Shown here one piece after another: positions 27,339 to 36,345 of a DNA stretch of 64,000 bases (position 1 is the first letter of the stretch; every line of letters begins with the position of its first letter). The notes beneath the pieces were generated by a model, which was not told the origin of the DNA, made no database searches, and worked only from the letters and a program-made list of their open reading frames with translations. The stretch spans positions 62,001 through 126,000 of the forward strand of contig NZ_JAGDFX010000004.1 in NCBI RefSeq assembly GCF_017498065.1, written 5' to 3'. This DNA comes from Oceanisphaera pacifica (GTDB lineage: Bacteria > Pseudomonadota > Gammaproteobacteria > Enterobacterales > Aeromonadaceae). Position numbers and translations under genes: made by a program.

Positions 27339-28244
27339 ATGTACGCCGGCCTACTGCTCGTTTTGTTGCCCCTTGCCTTGGGCTATTGTGTGCCTTGTCG
27401 CTCACAATCTATCTTAAAGCTACTTAATGTGGTGGTAGCACGCATGATTTACCTCATCTTATTTTTAATGGGGATAAGCTTGGCGTTTGTCGATAATTTG
27501 GTTAGCCATTTAACCACCATTTTTACGGTTAGTTTGGTATTTCTTGTCTGCATTGCTATCGCCAATTTAGCCGGTTTATGGCTAATCGATATACGCCGCG
27601 GGCGCTTAAATCCTCACCCTGGGGCACAGGCAATTAGCAAGTGGGCCTTATTGCTTGATTCAGTGTGGCTGTGTTTGGTGATTTTAGCTGGTGTGGCATT
27701 GGGACACCTACTGGATCCTGAGTGGTTTGATGTTGATGCTTTAAGCGAATGGGCACTCATGTTGTTATTGCTACTAATTGGTATTCAATTGCGCAACTCG
27801 GGTATGGGATTAAGGCAAATATTACTGAACCCTTGGGGGCTAATTATCGCCTTGGTGGTGCTGGTTAGCTCTTGGGTTGGCGGCGTGGCGGGGGCATTAA
27901 TATTGAATATGCCATTAAGCCAAGGGTTGGCGCTCTCGTCGGGTTATGGCTGGTATTCGTTGTCGGGCATTTTAATTAGCGATCAATTAGGCCCAGTATT
28001 GGGCAGTGCCGCTTTTATTAACGATTTAGCTCGCGAGTTAGTGGCCATTATATTGATTCCAACCTTAATGCGCCGCCACCCTTCTTGTGCCGTAGGTTAC
28101 GGGGCGGCAACAGCCATGGACTTTACGCTACCGGTATTACAACGCTCTGGCGGCGTGGCCATTGTTCCTGTGGCCATAGTATCGGGCTTTGTGCTTAGCC
28201 TGGCCGCCCCTATTTTTATGCTGTTTTTTCTGTCGCTGGGGTAA
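27339..28244 (+). CDS. lysO: Lysine exporter LysO family protein
   Basis: Inner-membrane lysine efflux protein (YbjE). The 301 residues align along their length with E. coli LysO: MYAGLLLVLLPLALGY start, LILFLMGISLAFVDNL near residue 38, LLLIGIQLRNSGM near 145, and SGYGWYSLSGILISD near 202 with the conserved acidic and tryptophan residues. DFTLPVLQRSGG lies near 265. It is divergent from the basic amino acid importer with 208 bases between, so import and export of the same class of amino acid may share a control region; I see no convincing ArgR or ArgP site. Confidence 0.92.
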   Translation: MYAGLLLVLLPLALGYCVPCRSQSILKLLNVVVARMIYLILFLMGISLAFVDNLVSHLTTIFTVSLVFLVCIAIANLAGLWLIDIRRGRLNPHPGAQAISKWALLLDSVWLCLVILAGVALGHLLDPEWFDVDALSEWALMLLLLLIGIQLRNSGMGLRQILLNPWGLIIALVVLVSSWVGGVAGALILNMPLSQGLALSSGYGWYSLSGILISDQLGPVLGSAAFINDLARELVAIILIPTLMRRHPSCAVGYGAATAMDFTLPVLQRSGGVAIVPVAIVSGFVLSLAAPIFMLFFLSLG

Positions 28245-28275
28245 GAAATAAAGCGTGAAGCCTAGAGCTAGAAGC

Positions 28276-28724
28276 TCATCATATCTTTTTGTTGATGTTT
28301 GAGTAGAAGTCAGGCAGAGCGCGCTACTCCGCTCGACTCGCCGCTGGGATAGCCACCTTCGCTGGGCAACAGCTGCAAATATTCACAGGGTATTTGGTCC
28401 ATTACCCAGCAAAGGTACACGGCAGCAAGCTGCCCCATACGGGCTCCGCCGCGCTATCTGACCGCCAAGGATGGCGGGAATACAGAAATGGCAGGAGCAT
28501 TTTTCTGCCCTAGCGCGGAGGGTCGACGGAGCAGACACTCTCTGCCTTCACATTAGCATCTGAGCTGACTGTCACTACAAACAGTCCACACAGAAACATA
28601 AAGAAGAGACGGGAGGTATTGTCATAGCCAACCGCATGGATGCGGGTTAAGCGAATTGGCGTAGGCAAACCTGGTGTATCTTCCTGCGTAATGACATTTT
28701 ACAGACTTGTGACTAAGTAACAGG
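28276..28724 (-). mobile_element. Gene-less inverted-repeat element, family 2, copy A
   Basis: About 449 bases, inverted relative to copy B at 47087-47522. The right end (minus strand) reads CCTGTTACTTAGTCACAAGT; the left end is eroded and enters the shared sequence at ATCTTTTTGTTGATGTTT. It contains an 18-base CGCGCT/AGCGCG-type stem around GACCGCCAAGGATGGCGG, which copy B has in shorter form. It lacks the AAATGCC/GGCATTT hairpin that copy B carries after CCGCATCCATGCGG. No open frame. Heptamer-type sequence flanks it on both sides (28249-28274 and 28748-28772). Confidence 0.65.
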
Positions 28725-28830
28725 CGTGAAGTTAAAGCAATCCTATTCTTCTAGCTTTCAGCTTCTCGCTTTATTTTGGTGCTTTTTGAGGCCTAACTGG
28801 TCTTTTTTTGAGCTAAAAAACCTTTATTTC

Positions 28831-28858
28831 TTGCACCTGCGCGCCTAATCGGTATTGT
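28831..28858 (+). promoter_or_regulatory. Candidate asd promoter
   Basis: TTGCAC (28831-28836), a 16-base spacer and TATTGT (28853-28858), 46 bases before the asd start. No operator is recognised. Tentative. Confidence 0.35.
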
Positions 28859-28903
28859 AAATAAAGAAATTTGATTTACTTACTTCCAAAGGAAGGACAT
28901 TTA

Positions 28904-30010
28904 ATGATGAAAACTGTAGGTTTAGTCGGTTGGCGTGGAATGGTCGGTTCAGTATTAATGAGCCGCATGGTTGAAGAAGGTGATTTCTCTCGCATTAAAC
29001 CGGTCTTTTTTACCACTTCTCAAGCAGGTCAACCCGCTCCCGATTTTGGCACCGACGCTGGTACCCTGCAGGATGCATTCGACATAAATGCACTAAAAGA
29101 GTTAGACGTAGTACTAACCTGTCAGGGCGGCGATTACACCAATGAAGTGTATCCAAAGTTGCGCGAAGCTGGCTGGAATGGCTATTGGATTGATGCTGCC
29201 TCTGCTCTGCGTATGGATGACGAAGCACTGATAGTGTTAGATCCGGTTAACGGTAATAATATTAGCCAAGCTTTGGCTAATGGCGCTAAAACCTTTGTTG
29301 GTGGTAACTGCACTGTCAGCTTAATGACAATGGCATTAGGTGGCTTACTCGAAAAAGATTTAGTTGAGTGGATTGCCGTTTCTACATATCAAGCCGCCTC
29401 CGGTGGTGGTGCGCGCCATATGCGTGAGCTTGTTACTCAAATGGGCATGCTGCGTGATGAAGTGGCAACAGAACTTGCCGATCCTGCATCTGCTATTCTT
29501 GAGCTTGAGCGCAAGGTCACAGAAAAAACGCGCAGCGGTGAGCTTCCCGTTGATAACTTTGGCGTACCGCTAGCCGGCAGCTTGATCCCTTGGATTGACT
29601 CTCAGTTAGAAAATGGTCAAAGCCGCGAAGAATGGAAAGGCCAAGCTGAAACCAATAAAATTTTAGGCACAGATAAAGTCATTCCTATTGATGGTTTGTG
29701 TGTGCGTGTAGGTGCACTGCGCTGCCATAGCCAGTCGTTTACCATCAAGCTAAAAGAAGATATTTCAATTCCTGAAATTGAAAAGATATTGGCAGAGCAT
29801 AACGATTGGGTAAAAGTGATCCCCAACGATCGTCAACGCTCAATGGATGAACTGACGCCTGCTGCTGTTACTGGCACGCTAGACGTTCCTGTTGGCCGTT
29901 TACGTAAGCTAAACATGGGCCCTGAGTACCTGTCTGCCTTCTCAGTAGGCGATCAGCTATTGTGGGGGGCCGCCGAGCCACTACGTCGTATGCTGCATTT
30001 GCTGCCTTAA
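28904..30010 (+). CDS. asd: Aspartate-semialdehyde dehydrogenase
   Basis: Reduces aspartyl phosphate to aspartate semialdehyde, the branch point to lysine, diaminopimelate, threonine and methionine. The 368 residues fit the E. coli type (367). The start is [19 protein letters not shown], the NADP loop. The catalytic cysteine is in GGNCTVSLM near residue 136, with the histidine in [12 protein letters not shown] near 276. AAGGAAGGACATTTA precedes tandem ATG codons; the second (28907) would also serve. It is monocistronic, with a terminator at 30041. Confidence 0.97.
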   Translation: MMKTVGLVGWRGMVGSVLMSRMVEEGDFSRIKPVFFTTSQAGQPAPDFGTDAGTLQDAFDINALKELDVVLTCQGGDYTNEVYPKLREAGWNGYWIDAASALRMDDEALIVLDPVNGNNISQALANGAKTFVGGNCTVSLMTMALGGLLEKDLVEWIAVSTYQAASGGGARHMRELVTQMGMLRDEVATELADPASAILELERKVTEKTRSGELPVDNFGVPLAGSLIPWIDSQLENGQSREEWKGQAETNKILGTDKVIPIDGLCVRVGALRCHSQSFTIKLKEDISIPEIEKILAEHNDWVKVIPNDRQRSMDELTPAAVTGTLDVPVGRLRKLNMGPEYLSAFSVGDQLLWGAAEPLRRMLHLLP

Positions 30011-30040
30011 ACGAGGTGCAGCACACAATAGAAGAAAAAT

Positions 30041-30066
30041 AAGCGGGCTAATAAGCCCGCTTTTTA
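30041..30066 (+). terminator. Rho-independent terminator of asd
   Basis: AAGCGGGCT and AGCCCGCTT pair around AATA and are followed by a T run. Confidence 0.9.
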
Positions 30067-30110
30067 TTAGGCTACGGCAGTCTTTTTAATTAGTGTCTAA
30101 TCATCTGATC

Positions 30111-31940
30111 ATGAATATAGAGCTTGTTTGGGTTTTAGTACTACTGGCCAGTGCCGTTGCCTTATTCATTCGTAACCGCCCCCGAATGGATGCGGTTGCA
30201 CTAATAATCTTGGTCGCTTTGCCCTTAAGTGGCGTGTTAACCGTAGAAGAAGCCTTAGCCGGTTTTAGTGATCCCAGCGTTATTGTAATTGCCGCACTGT
30301 TTGTGATGGGAGACGGTCTGGTAAGAACCGGCGTGGCCTACCAGCTAGGTGAGTTATTAATGCGCCATGCCGGACAAAGCGAAACCCGCTTATTGGTATT
30401 ACTGATGCTCAGTGTGGCAGGCTTGGGCTCCATTATGAGCTCCACCGGTGTGGTGGCTATTTTTATTCCTGTGGTACTGAGCATAGCGCTACGGCTTAAT
30501 ATTCCTGTTGGCCGTTTAATGATGCCATTAAGTTTTGCCGGTTTAATCAGTGGCATGATGACGCTGGTGGCCACGCCGCCCAATATGGTGATTCAAAGTG
30601 AACTAATACGGGCCGACTTAACAGGATTTAGCTTTTTTTCCTTTGCCCCAATAGGCTTGATTGTTTTGCTATTGGCCATTGTTTATATGCGCCTGATCCG
30701 CCGCTGGCTCAGCCCTAGCCCAGCAAGCACCATCCCCAAAAGTGAGCGCCATCATATTCGAGATCTAATTGATGAGTATGCGTTTAGCGACCGAGAGCGA
30801 TGCCTAAGGGTAAAAGACGACTCCCCTTTAGTGGGGCAATTGCTTAATGAACTTCATCTGCGTAAGCACTACGGTATTAACGTGATTGCCGTAGAGCGCC
30901 AACGTCGTTTTCGACAAATTTTATTGGGTGCCACCGGCAGTACCGAAATTCACAGCGGCGATCGCTTGCTCATCGATTGGATAGGCACAGGGCGGTCGGC
31001 GAGCGATACTTACCAAGAGCTGGGCTTGTCTTTATGGCCACGAGGAAATAGCTATTTTGCTGATCATCATCGTGAGCTTGGGGTGGCTGAAGTGATGTTA
31101 CCTCCTCACTCCAATTTAGTAGGGAAAACCATTCAAGAGCTCACCTTTCGCAGCCAGCGCAAATTAAACGTTATTGGTTTACGTCGGCAATTAACGGCAT
31201 TTAGCGATACCTTTATTTATGAACCCCTGCAAGTTAGCGATACCTTATTAGTGGCAGGTAACTGGAACGACATACGACGTTTACAAAGCGATAGCCGAGA
31301 TTTTGTGGTACTCAGCCTACCCGCAGAAGTAGATGAAGTGGCCCCCGCGCTCAGCCAAGCCCCTTATGCCATCGCAAGCCTTGCCATAATGGTGTTACTG
31401 ATGGTGACAGGAGTGGTGCCTAATGTACTGGCCGCTTTAATAGGCTGCTTATTAATGGGGTTGTTTCGTTGTGTAGACATGAATAGCGCGTATCGCAGTA
31501 TTCATTGGCAAAGTTTAATTCTTATCGTGGGCATGCTGCCCTTTGCCTTAGCCCTGCAAAAAACGGGGGGCATTAACCTGATCGTAGAGGGGCTACTCAC
31601 CTTATTAGGTGGGGCTGGGCCCAGTGTTATCTTGGCAACCTTATTTGTAACGACCGCCTTTATTAGTTTATTTATATCTAATACCGCCACCGCCGTCTTA
31701 ATGGCACCGGTTGCCATAGCCAGTGCCCAAGCCATGCACGCATCACCCTATCCCTTTGCCGTCACGGTCGCCATTGCCGCTTCTACAGCTTTTATGACAC
31801 CCATTTCTTCACCGGTAAATACTTTAGTACTGGGGCCCGGTAACTACCGCTTTATGGATTTTATCCGTATTGGCGTGCCTTTTGCGATAGTCGTGATGGC
31901 CGTTACCGTGTTAATCGTACCTTGGTTATTTCCGCTTTAA
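30111..31940 (+). CDS. SLC13-type anion transporter with TrkA-C domains
   Basis: Divalent-anion/sodium symporter family protein (sulfate, dicarboxylate or similar), 609 residues from the ATG at 30111; a GTG six codons earlier is possible. Hydrophobic helices fill residues 5-195, including GFSDPSVIVIAALFVMGDGL. Two cytoplasmic RCK/TrkA-C domains follow at about 220-300 and 315-395 (EVMLPPHSNLVGKTIQEL). The remaining helices include the conserved FISNTATAVLMAPVAIA and TPISSPVNTLVLGPG near the end. The substrate is not readable. It stands alone after the asd terminator. Confidence 0.88.
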   Translation: MNIELVWVLVLLASAVALFIRNRPRMDAVALIILVALPLSGVLTVEEALAGFSDPSVIVIAALFVMGDGLVRTGVAYQLGELLMRHAGQSETRLLVLLMLSVAGLGSIMSSTGVVAIFIPVVLSIALRLNIPVGRLMMPLSFAGLISGMMTLVATPPNMVIQSELIRADLTGFSFFSFAPIGLIVLLLAIVYMRLIRRWLSPSPASTIPKSERHHIRDLIDEYAFSDRERCLRVKDDSPLVGQLLNELHLRKHYGINVIAVERQRRFRQILLGATGSTEIHSGDRLLIDWIGTGRSASDTYQELGLSLWPRGNSYFADHHRELGVAEVMLPPHSNLVGKTIQELTFRSQRKLNVIGLRRQLTAFSDTFIYEPLQVSDTLLVAGNWNDIRRLQSDSRDFVVLSLPAEVDEVAPALSQAPYAIASLAIMVLLMVTGVVPNVLAALIGCLLMGLFRCVDMNSAYRSIHWQSLILIVGMLPFALALQKTGGINLIVEGLLTLLGGAGPSVILATLFVTTAFISLFISNTATAVLMAPVAIASAQAMHASPYPFAVTVAIAASTAFMTPISSPVNTLVLGPGNYRFMDFIRIGVPFAIVVMAVTVLIVPWLFPL

Positions 31941-32114
31941 TAAAACAACCAAGTCACCAGGCTGGGCAACCAACAAATAGAACAGGTATTAGCCTGCCAC
32001 TCTCGTGTATTCTGTTTCAGGAGAAAATACCTTCACACTGAAACAAAAACTTGTTCACAAAATCGCCTCGGGTTAGGATCTGCCTCCTTTTTTGTTCATA
32101 CCCGAGGCCACCTC

Positions 32115-33896
32115 ATGAAAACATTCATTCCTAGCAAAGACGCTGCGCTGGAAGACTCCATTAGCTACTTTCAGCAACAGCTCATCAAGCTTGGCTTTGA
32201 TATCGAGGAGGCCTCTTGGCTGAATCCGGTACCCAATGTCTGGTCGGTACATATTCGCGATAAAAGCTGTGGTTTATGCTTTACCAATGGTAAAGGCGCC
32301 AGTAAAAAAGCCGCGCTTGCTTCAGCCCTAGGTGAATACTTTGAACGTTTAGCCACTAACTACTTTTTTGCCGACTTTTACCTCGGCCAAGAGATTGCTG
32401 ACGGCGATTTTGTGCACTACCCCAACGAAAAATGGTTTGCCCTGCCAAGTGATAACAGCCTGCCTAAGGGGATGCTGGATGACTACACGCGAAGCTTTTA
32501 CAACCCCGAGAATGAGTTAACCGCCGATATGTTGATCGACTTACAGTCGGGCAATGATAATCGCGGTATTTGCGCCCTGCCCTTTGAGCGCCAAGGTGAT
32601 TTAGCCACTGTGTATATTCCGATGAATATCGTCGGAAACTTATATGTTTCTAATGGCATGAGTGCCGGTAATACGCGCACCGAAGCTCGCACCCAGGGGT
32701 TATCGGAAGTATTTGAGCGCAGCATTAAAAGTCGCATTATCAGCGAGCGTATTAGCCTGCCTAAGATCCCCGCTAAGGTAATGGCGCGCTACCCGCATAT
32801 TGAAGCTCCCATTGCTGCATTAGAAGCCGAAGGCTTTCCTATTCATGCCTTTGATGCCTCATTAGGCGGCGAATACCCCGTTATTTGCGTGGTGTTATTT
32901 AACCCAGCAAACAGCACTTGTTTTGCATCTTTTGGCGCGCACCCACGTTTTGAGGTGGCTTTAGAGCGCACTGTAACTGAGCTATTGCAAGGTCGTAGTT
33001 TAAAAGAGTTAGATGTATTTGTGCCGCCTTCTTTTGCCGACGACGAGGTGGCTGATCACCATAACCTTGAAACACACTTTATTGACTCATCGGGCCTTAT
33101 CAGCTGGGACTTATTTCAAGACACTGCCGACTTTGAGTTTGTCGATTGGGATTTTAGCGGCAGTTCAGAGCAAGAATTCTCTCACCTGTTAGCCATTTTT
33201 AATAAGCTAGAACAGCCAGTTTATATCGCCGACTATGAGCATTTAGGTGTTTACGCTTGCCGTATTTTAGCACCGGGTATGTCGGATATTTATCCGGTTG
33301 ATGACTTAACCATGGCCAATAACAATATGGGCGCCCACTTGCGCGCTACCTTGTTAAGCCTGCCAGAGTCGGATGCTGATGCCGAACAGCTTATGGCCTT
33401 ATATGAGCAGTTAGAAGAAGAAGGCTTTGATGATTTTACTCGAGTGCGCGAACTAATTGGCATTGCCTCAAGTAAAGGCAGTGCTTGGCATACGCTGCGC
33501 ATTGGTGAGCTAAAATGTATGCTGGCTTTGGCCGCAGGTGAGCTTGAAGTGGCGCTAGAGTATGCCGACTGGACCTTAAGCTTTAATGCTTCTGTGTTTA
33601 GTGATGAGCGCCATCGTTATTATCGCTGTTTAAAAGCCGCACTTGAGCTATTTTTAAGTGAAGACCGTGATCCTAGCCAGTATAAATCCGCATTTAGTAG
33701 CATGTTTAGTACCCAAACCGTCGAGCAGGTTTGGGCAAATATTGCAGGCCAAACACGTTTTCATGGCCTAACGCGCGCAGATGAAAGCTTGAGCGATTTT
33801 CCGGCTCACCAAGCACTACTGGCCACTTACGAAAAACTGCAACAAGCGAAACGAAAGCAGGGAGCTGGAAGCTGTCAGCCGTCAGCTGTCAGTTAA
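32115..33896 (+). CDS. ycaO: YcaO-domain protein (RimO-linked)
   Basis: Stand-alone YcaO of the E. coli type (586 residues; here 593), which is linked to beta-methylthiolation of ribosomal protein S12 by RimO rather than to peptide natural products. The ATP-binding YcaO fold covers about residues 50-400, with KGASKKAALASALGEYFERL near 58 and TRTEARTQGLSEVFERSIK near 185. A TPR-like C-terminal region follows from 410. The final residues after LQQAKRKQ (GAGSCQPSAVS) and the stop are encoded by a heptamer array (33863-33899) and are unlikely to be functional. No precursor peptide or dehydrogenase gene is nearby, which argues against a RiPP cluster. Confidence 0.9.
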   Translation: MKTFIPSKDAALEDSISYFQQQLIKLGFDIEEASWLNPVPNVWSVHIRDKSCGLCFTNGKGASKKAALASALGEYFERLATNYFFADFYLGQEIADGDFVHYPNEKWFALPSDNSLPKGMLDDYTRSFYNPENELTADMLIDLQSGNDNRGICALPFERQGDLATVYIPMNIVGNLYVSNGMSAGNTRTEARTQGLSEVFERSIKSRIISERISLPKIPAKVMARYPHIEAPIAALEAEGFPIHAFDASLGGEYPVICVVLFNPANSTCFASFGAHPRFEVALERTVTELLQGRSLKELDVFVPPSFADDEVADHHNLETHFIDSSGLISWDLFQDTADFEFVDWDFSGSSEQEFSHLLAIFNKLEQPVYIADYEHLGVYACRILAPGMSDIYPVDDLTMANNNMGAHLRATLLSLPESDADAEQLMALYEQLEEEGFDDFTRVRELIGIASSKGSAWHTLRIGELKCMLALAAGELEVALEYADWTLSFNASVFSDERHRYYRCLKAALELFLSEDRDPSQYKSAFSSMFSTQTVEQVWANIAGQTRFHGLTRADESLSDFPAHQALLATYEKLQQAKRKQGAGSCQPSAVS

Positions 33897-33899
33897 AGA
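33863..33899. repeat. 7-bp-period array inside the ycaO 3' end
   Basis: Units AGCTGGA, AGCTGTC, AGCCGTC, AGCTGTC and AGTTAAA. It encodes the last residues and stop of ycaO. The same AGCTGTCAGTTAAAG end occurs at 38500-38514 and 38812-38826. Confidence 0.8.
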
Positions 33900-33911
33900 A
33901 AAATCTAACCA

Positions 33912-33950
33912 CTCTGCTTCGCAGAACCCACAGCTAAAGCGTGGGACTAC
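33912..33950 (-). repeat. GTAG-headed REP-like palindrome
   Basis: Minus strand GTAGTCCCACGCTTTAGCTG with the CCCAC...GTGGG and CTGCTTCGCAG hairpins; nearly identical to 7236-7274. Confidence 0.65.
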
Positions 33951-33978
33951 AGAAAAACCAGAATTGAGGCTGTTTTTG

Positions 33979-34022
33979 TAGTGCCGCTTTGCGCGCCCCC
34001 GGCCAGCTGAAGCGGCCTCTAC
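33979..34022 (-). repeat. GTAG-headed REP-like palindrome, second class
   Basis: Minus strand GTAGAGGCCGCTTCAGCTGG, then GCGCGCAAAGCGGCAC, so GCCGCTT and AAGCGGC close the foldback. A related copy is at 61233-61272. Confidence 0.6.
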
Positions 34023-34033
34023 CAATAAAGATA

Positions 34034-34060
34034 AAAAAACCGGCCTTGGCCGGTTTTTTT
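34034..34060. terminator. Bidirectional terminator between ycaO and the DsbA-like gene
   Basis: AAAAAACCGGCC and GGCCGGTTTTTT form a perfect stem with a TT loop; it serves convergent genes. Confidence 0.92.
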
Positions 34061-34076
34061 TATTACACATAAACCC

Positions 34077-34811
34077 TTAGGATTTTTGTTTTTTTAGAAT
34101 ATCTTTTAAGCCTGCAACATCAACTGCACCCGGAATTAAAGTGCCGTCTGGGAAGACCAGCGCAGGGGTACCGTTTAGGCCTAAGCTGCGAAACAGACTT
34201 AGGTTTTGGTTTAGCTTATCCGCCACTTGCTTACTGTCGGCAGCTTTGAGTAGCGCCTTGCTGTCTAGCCCTGCTTTGTCAGTAATAGAGGCCAGCGCTG
34301 CGGTTTTTACCCGCTGTTGGCTCATAAGTGCTTGGTGCAGTTCATCGTATTGACGAGGAGCTTCTTGGGCGGCGGCCAGTGCTAGACGCGCAGCTTGCAC
34401 TGAGTCTGGTCCTAAGATGCCTAAGTCTTTCACAATAACCTTAAGCTCTGGCTCATCTTTAATCAGCGTTTGTAAGCTTTGGTTCATACGGCGGCAATAA
34501 GGACAGTTATAGTCAGTGAAATACACCATCTCTAGCTTGCCATTAGGGTTACCCATAATGCCGTCTGTTTTATTAGCAAACAGCTGCTTTGATTGCTTTT
34601 TCAATTGTTTAGAAAATTCAGCTTGTTGCGCCAACTGCTCTTTTTCTTCTAACTTAATAATGGCTTCACGCAGTATTTCAGGCTGCTCCAGCAGGGTGTC
34701 TCGTACTAGCTTTTTAACATCAGCTTCGCTTAACGCGGCCTGTACTGGTGTGGCTGCAAACAGTCCCAATGCCAATAAAGGTGCTAATGTTTTCAAGGTG
34801 TTGGATTTCAT
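34077..34811 (-). CDS. DsbA-family (ScsC/Com1-like) periplasmic oxidoreductase
   Basis: Secreted thiol-disulfide protein of 244 residues. It has a signal peptide MKSNTLKTLAPLLALGLFAA ending near residue 25, then an N-terminal helical stalk (about 26-85) rich in Glu, Gln and Lys, as in ScsC-type trimeric isomerases. The thioredoxin fold has the active site YNCPYCRRM near residue 107 and the cis-proline loop LNGTPALVFPDG near 213. No scsB or scsD partner is adjacent, so the redox partner is unknown. Confidence 0.87.
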   Translation of the reverse strand: MKSNTLKTLAPLLALGLFAATPVQAALSEADVKKLVRDTLLEQPEILREAIIKLEEKEQLAQQAEFSKQLKKQSKQLFANKTDGIMGNPNGKLEMVYFTDYNCPYCRRMNQSLQTLIKDEPELKVIVKDLGILGPDSVQAARLALAAAQEAPRQYDELHQALMSQQRVKTAALASITDKAGLDSKALLKAADSKQVADKLNQNLSLFRSLGLNGTPALVFPDGTLIPGAVDVAGLKDILKKQKS

Positions 34812-34882
34812 CTACTTCTCACATTAAATTAGGTGGTCTTGATATAGCGTATCAGACCAGAGAAACGACCTGAAGGCCAACC

Positions 34883-35506
34883 TTACTTATTGATTAAATA
34901 ATCTCGGTCTAAATAGGTACGCATCCAATTAGGCCTAAATACTACGAGTACCGTTACCGCCATGCCGTTAAGCAAAGCTTCGGGTAATAGCAATAAAGGT
35001 AATACACTCAGGTAGTTATCTAACACAGTTTGCCAGTCATATTGAGCTGTCCACACCATAAAGCCAGAAAGCAGCAGGGTTTTAAAGGCAATGGTCAGCG
35101 CGGCATTTAAAAAACCTGCGACAAAGATATACACAAATAAATGACGGTATAAGTAGCTATAGGTAAGCACAAACAGTAAATAACTAAAAGTGATGGGCAG
35201 GATCACCCCTAATAGATGATTCACGCCAAAGCTTGACCAAGACTCAAAGCCAAATAAGGTGATCAACACTAAGCTCACCGAGCTCATCAGTAACCCCATT
35301 CGCCAGCCCAACATGAGCGCCAAGGTGGTTAAGCCCAAAAAGTGCAGCTCTAGCCCTTCTTTTACCCCTGCTTGCAGCATCCACAGGGGGACCAGTGCAA
35401 TGGCCGAGCCAAAACTTAGGTGATGCCGGGTTTTATCAGCCAGCCAGTCAGGCCAATCTACCTGCCAAGCCACTAATATCACCACCAGTATACCGAGTAT
35501 GATCAC
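34883..35506 (-). CDS. CbiM-like (COG3235) integral membrane protein
   Basis: A polytopic inner-membrane protein of about 207 residues with six or seven hydrophobic segments. It resembles the energy-coupling-factor permease family around CbiM: conserved HFLGLTTLALMLGWRMGLL near residue 55, FGVNHLLGVILPI near 95 and LLLLPEALLNGMAV near 175. No ECF ATPase or T component is adjacent. I prefer a GTG at 35506, which has AAGGGGGA a few bases upstream, over the GTG at 35521. Ion or vitamin specificity is unknown. Confidence 0.7.
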   Translation of the reverse strand: MIILGILVVILVAWQVDWPDWLADKTRHHLSFGSAIALVPLWMLQAGVKEGLELHFLGLTTLALMLGWRMGLLMSSVSLVLITLFGFESWSSFGVNHLLGVILPITFSYLLFVLTYSYLYRHLFVYIFVAGFLNAALTIAFKTLLLSGFMVWTAQYDWQTVLDNYLSVLPLLLLPEALLNGMAVTVLVVFRPNWMRTYLDRDYLINK

Positions 35507-35649
35507 CGCTCCCCCTTGCACCGTTTAAGATGTTCGCTGCATATAAATTGGCATAGATCATACTACATTCGGCTTAAAAACTTGAAGCCCTGCACTTTTA
35601 AATCCTGTACTTTGAAATCCTGCACACTGGACTACCGCATGGCTGCACC

Positions 35650-36345
35650 TTATTCAACTAAGCTGTAATCTAGCTTATCAAGCGTGACCGTTACCGACAG
35701 CATGCTGCTTTCTCTGTGGCTAATTTGCACGAGCTGATAATCTAACTCGGGCGCGACCCAAAAACGGGTTTGACGCTTACTGTTACCCCGATCGCGCTGC
35801 ACAATCAAACTATTAAAGCTGCCAATGCCGGTGTTAATGACCTCTTCACCCACCACATTAAAGGTGACGTCTTTTATTTCGTCGTCGCGTACCACAGGGT
35901 AGGTAAAGCTGGTTTTTCCGGCCATAAGATCGCAGCGCGCTTCAAAAAAGAAGCTCACAGAATCAAAGGCCCCTTCTTCTGTGGATAATAACGCATCGCC
36001 TTCTTTGCCTTGGTACAACACCATTTGCGTATTGTTATCAAACACTAAGCGCTCTTCATGACGCGTACCTAAATACTTGGTTTTATAACTAAAAGATTCA
36101 GGCGTGGCAGTGCAATCTTTCCATTTAAAGCTGGCTTTTTGATCCACATCGAGCAACCAATGCGCTAACGAAAAACGCACCTGATACTGATCGCTATTAC
36201 GATCAATTTTAAGCGTATTTACCCCTCGGGTTTTATCACCGTTCATTAACACGCTGTATTGTGCGCGTAAATGATCGATGTCTTTTGCCCCCGCAGTGCC
36301 TGCAACCATGAGGACACTAAGCCCTAATACTATTTTTTTAAACAT
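35650..36345 (-). CDS. DUF3108 domain periplasmic protein
   Basis: A 231-residue exported protein: signal peptide MFKKIVLGLSVLMVAGTAGA followed by KDIDHLRAQYSVLMNGDKTRG and a beta-rich body that matches DUF3108, with FWVAPELDYQLVQISHRE near the end. Function unknown; relatives are often annotated as hypothetical envelope proteins. Its ATG overlaps the stop of the upstream MFS gene by one base (TAATG), so the two are translationally coupled. Confidence 0.8.
   Translation of the reverse strand: MFKKIVLGLSVLMVAGTAGAKDIDHLRAQYSVLMNGDKTRGVNTLKIDRNSDQYQVRFSLAHWLLDVDQKASFKWKDCTATPESFSYKTKYLGTRHEERLVFDNNTQMVLYQGKEGDALLSTEEGAFDSVSFFFEARCDLMAGKTSFTYPVVRDDEIKDVTFNVVGEEVINTGIGSFNSLIVQRDRGNSKRQTRFWVAPELDYQLVQISHRESSMLSVTVTLDKLDYSLVE

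Noticed and set aside
28245-28903. Lysine riboswitch upstream of asd
   Set aside because: The gap is occupied by the family-2 element; I see no conserved riboswitch core or leader terminator.
32115-33896. YcaO as part of a RiPP natural-product cluster
   Set aside because: No precursor peptide, dehydrogenase, protease or exporter gene is adjacent. The length and C-terminal region match the stand-alone E. coli YcaO.
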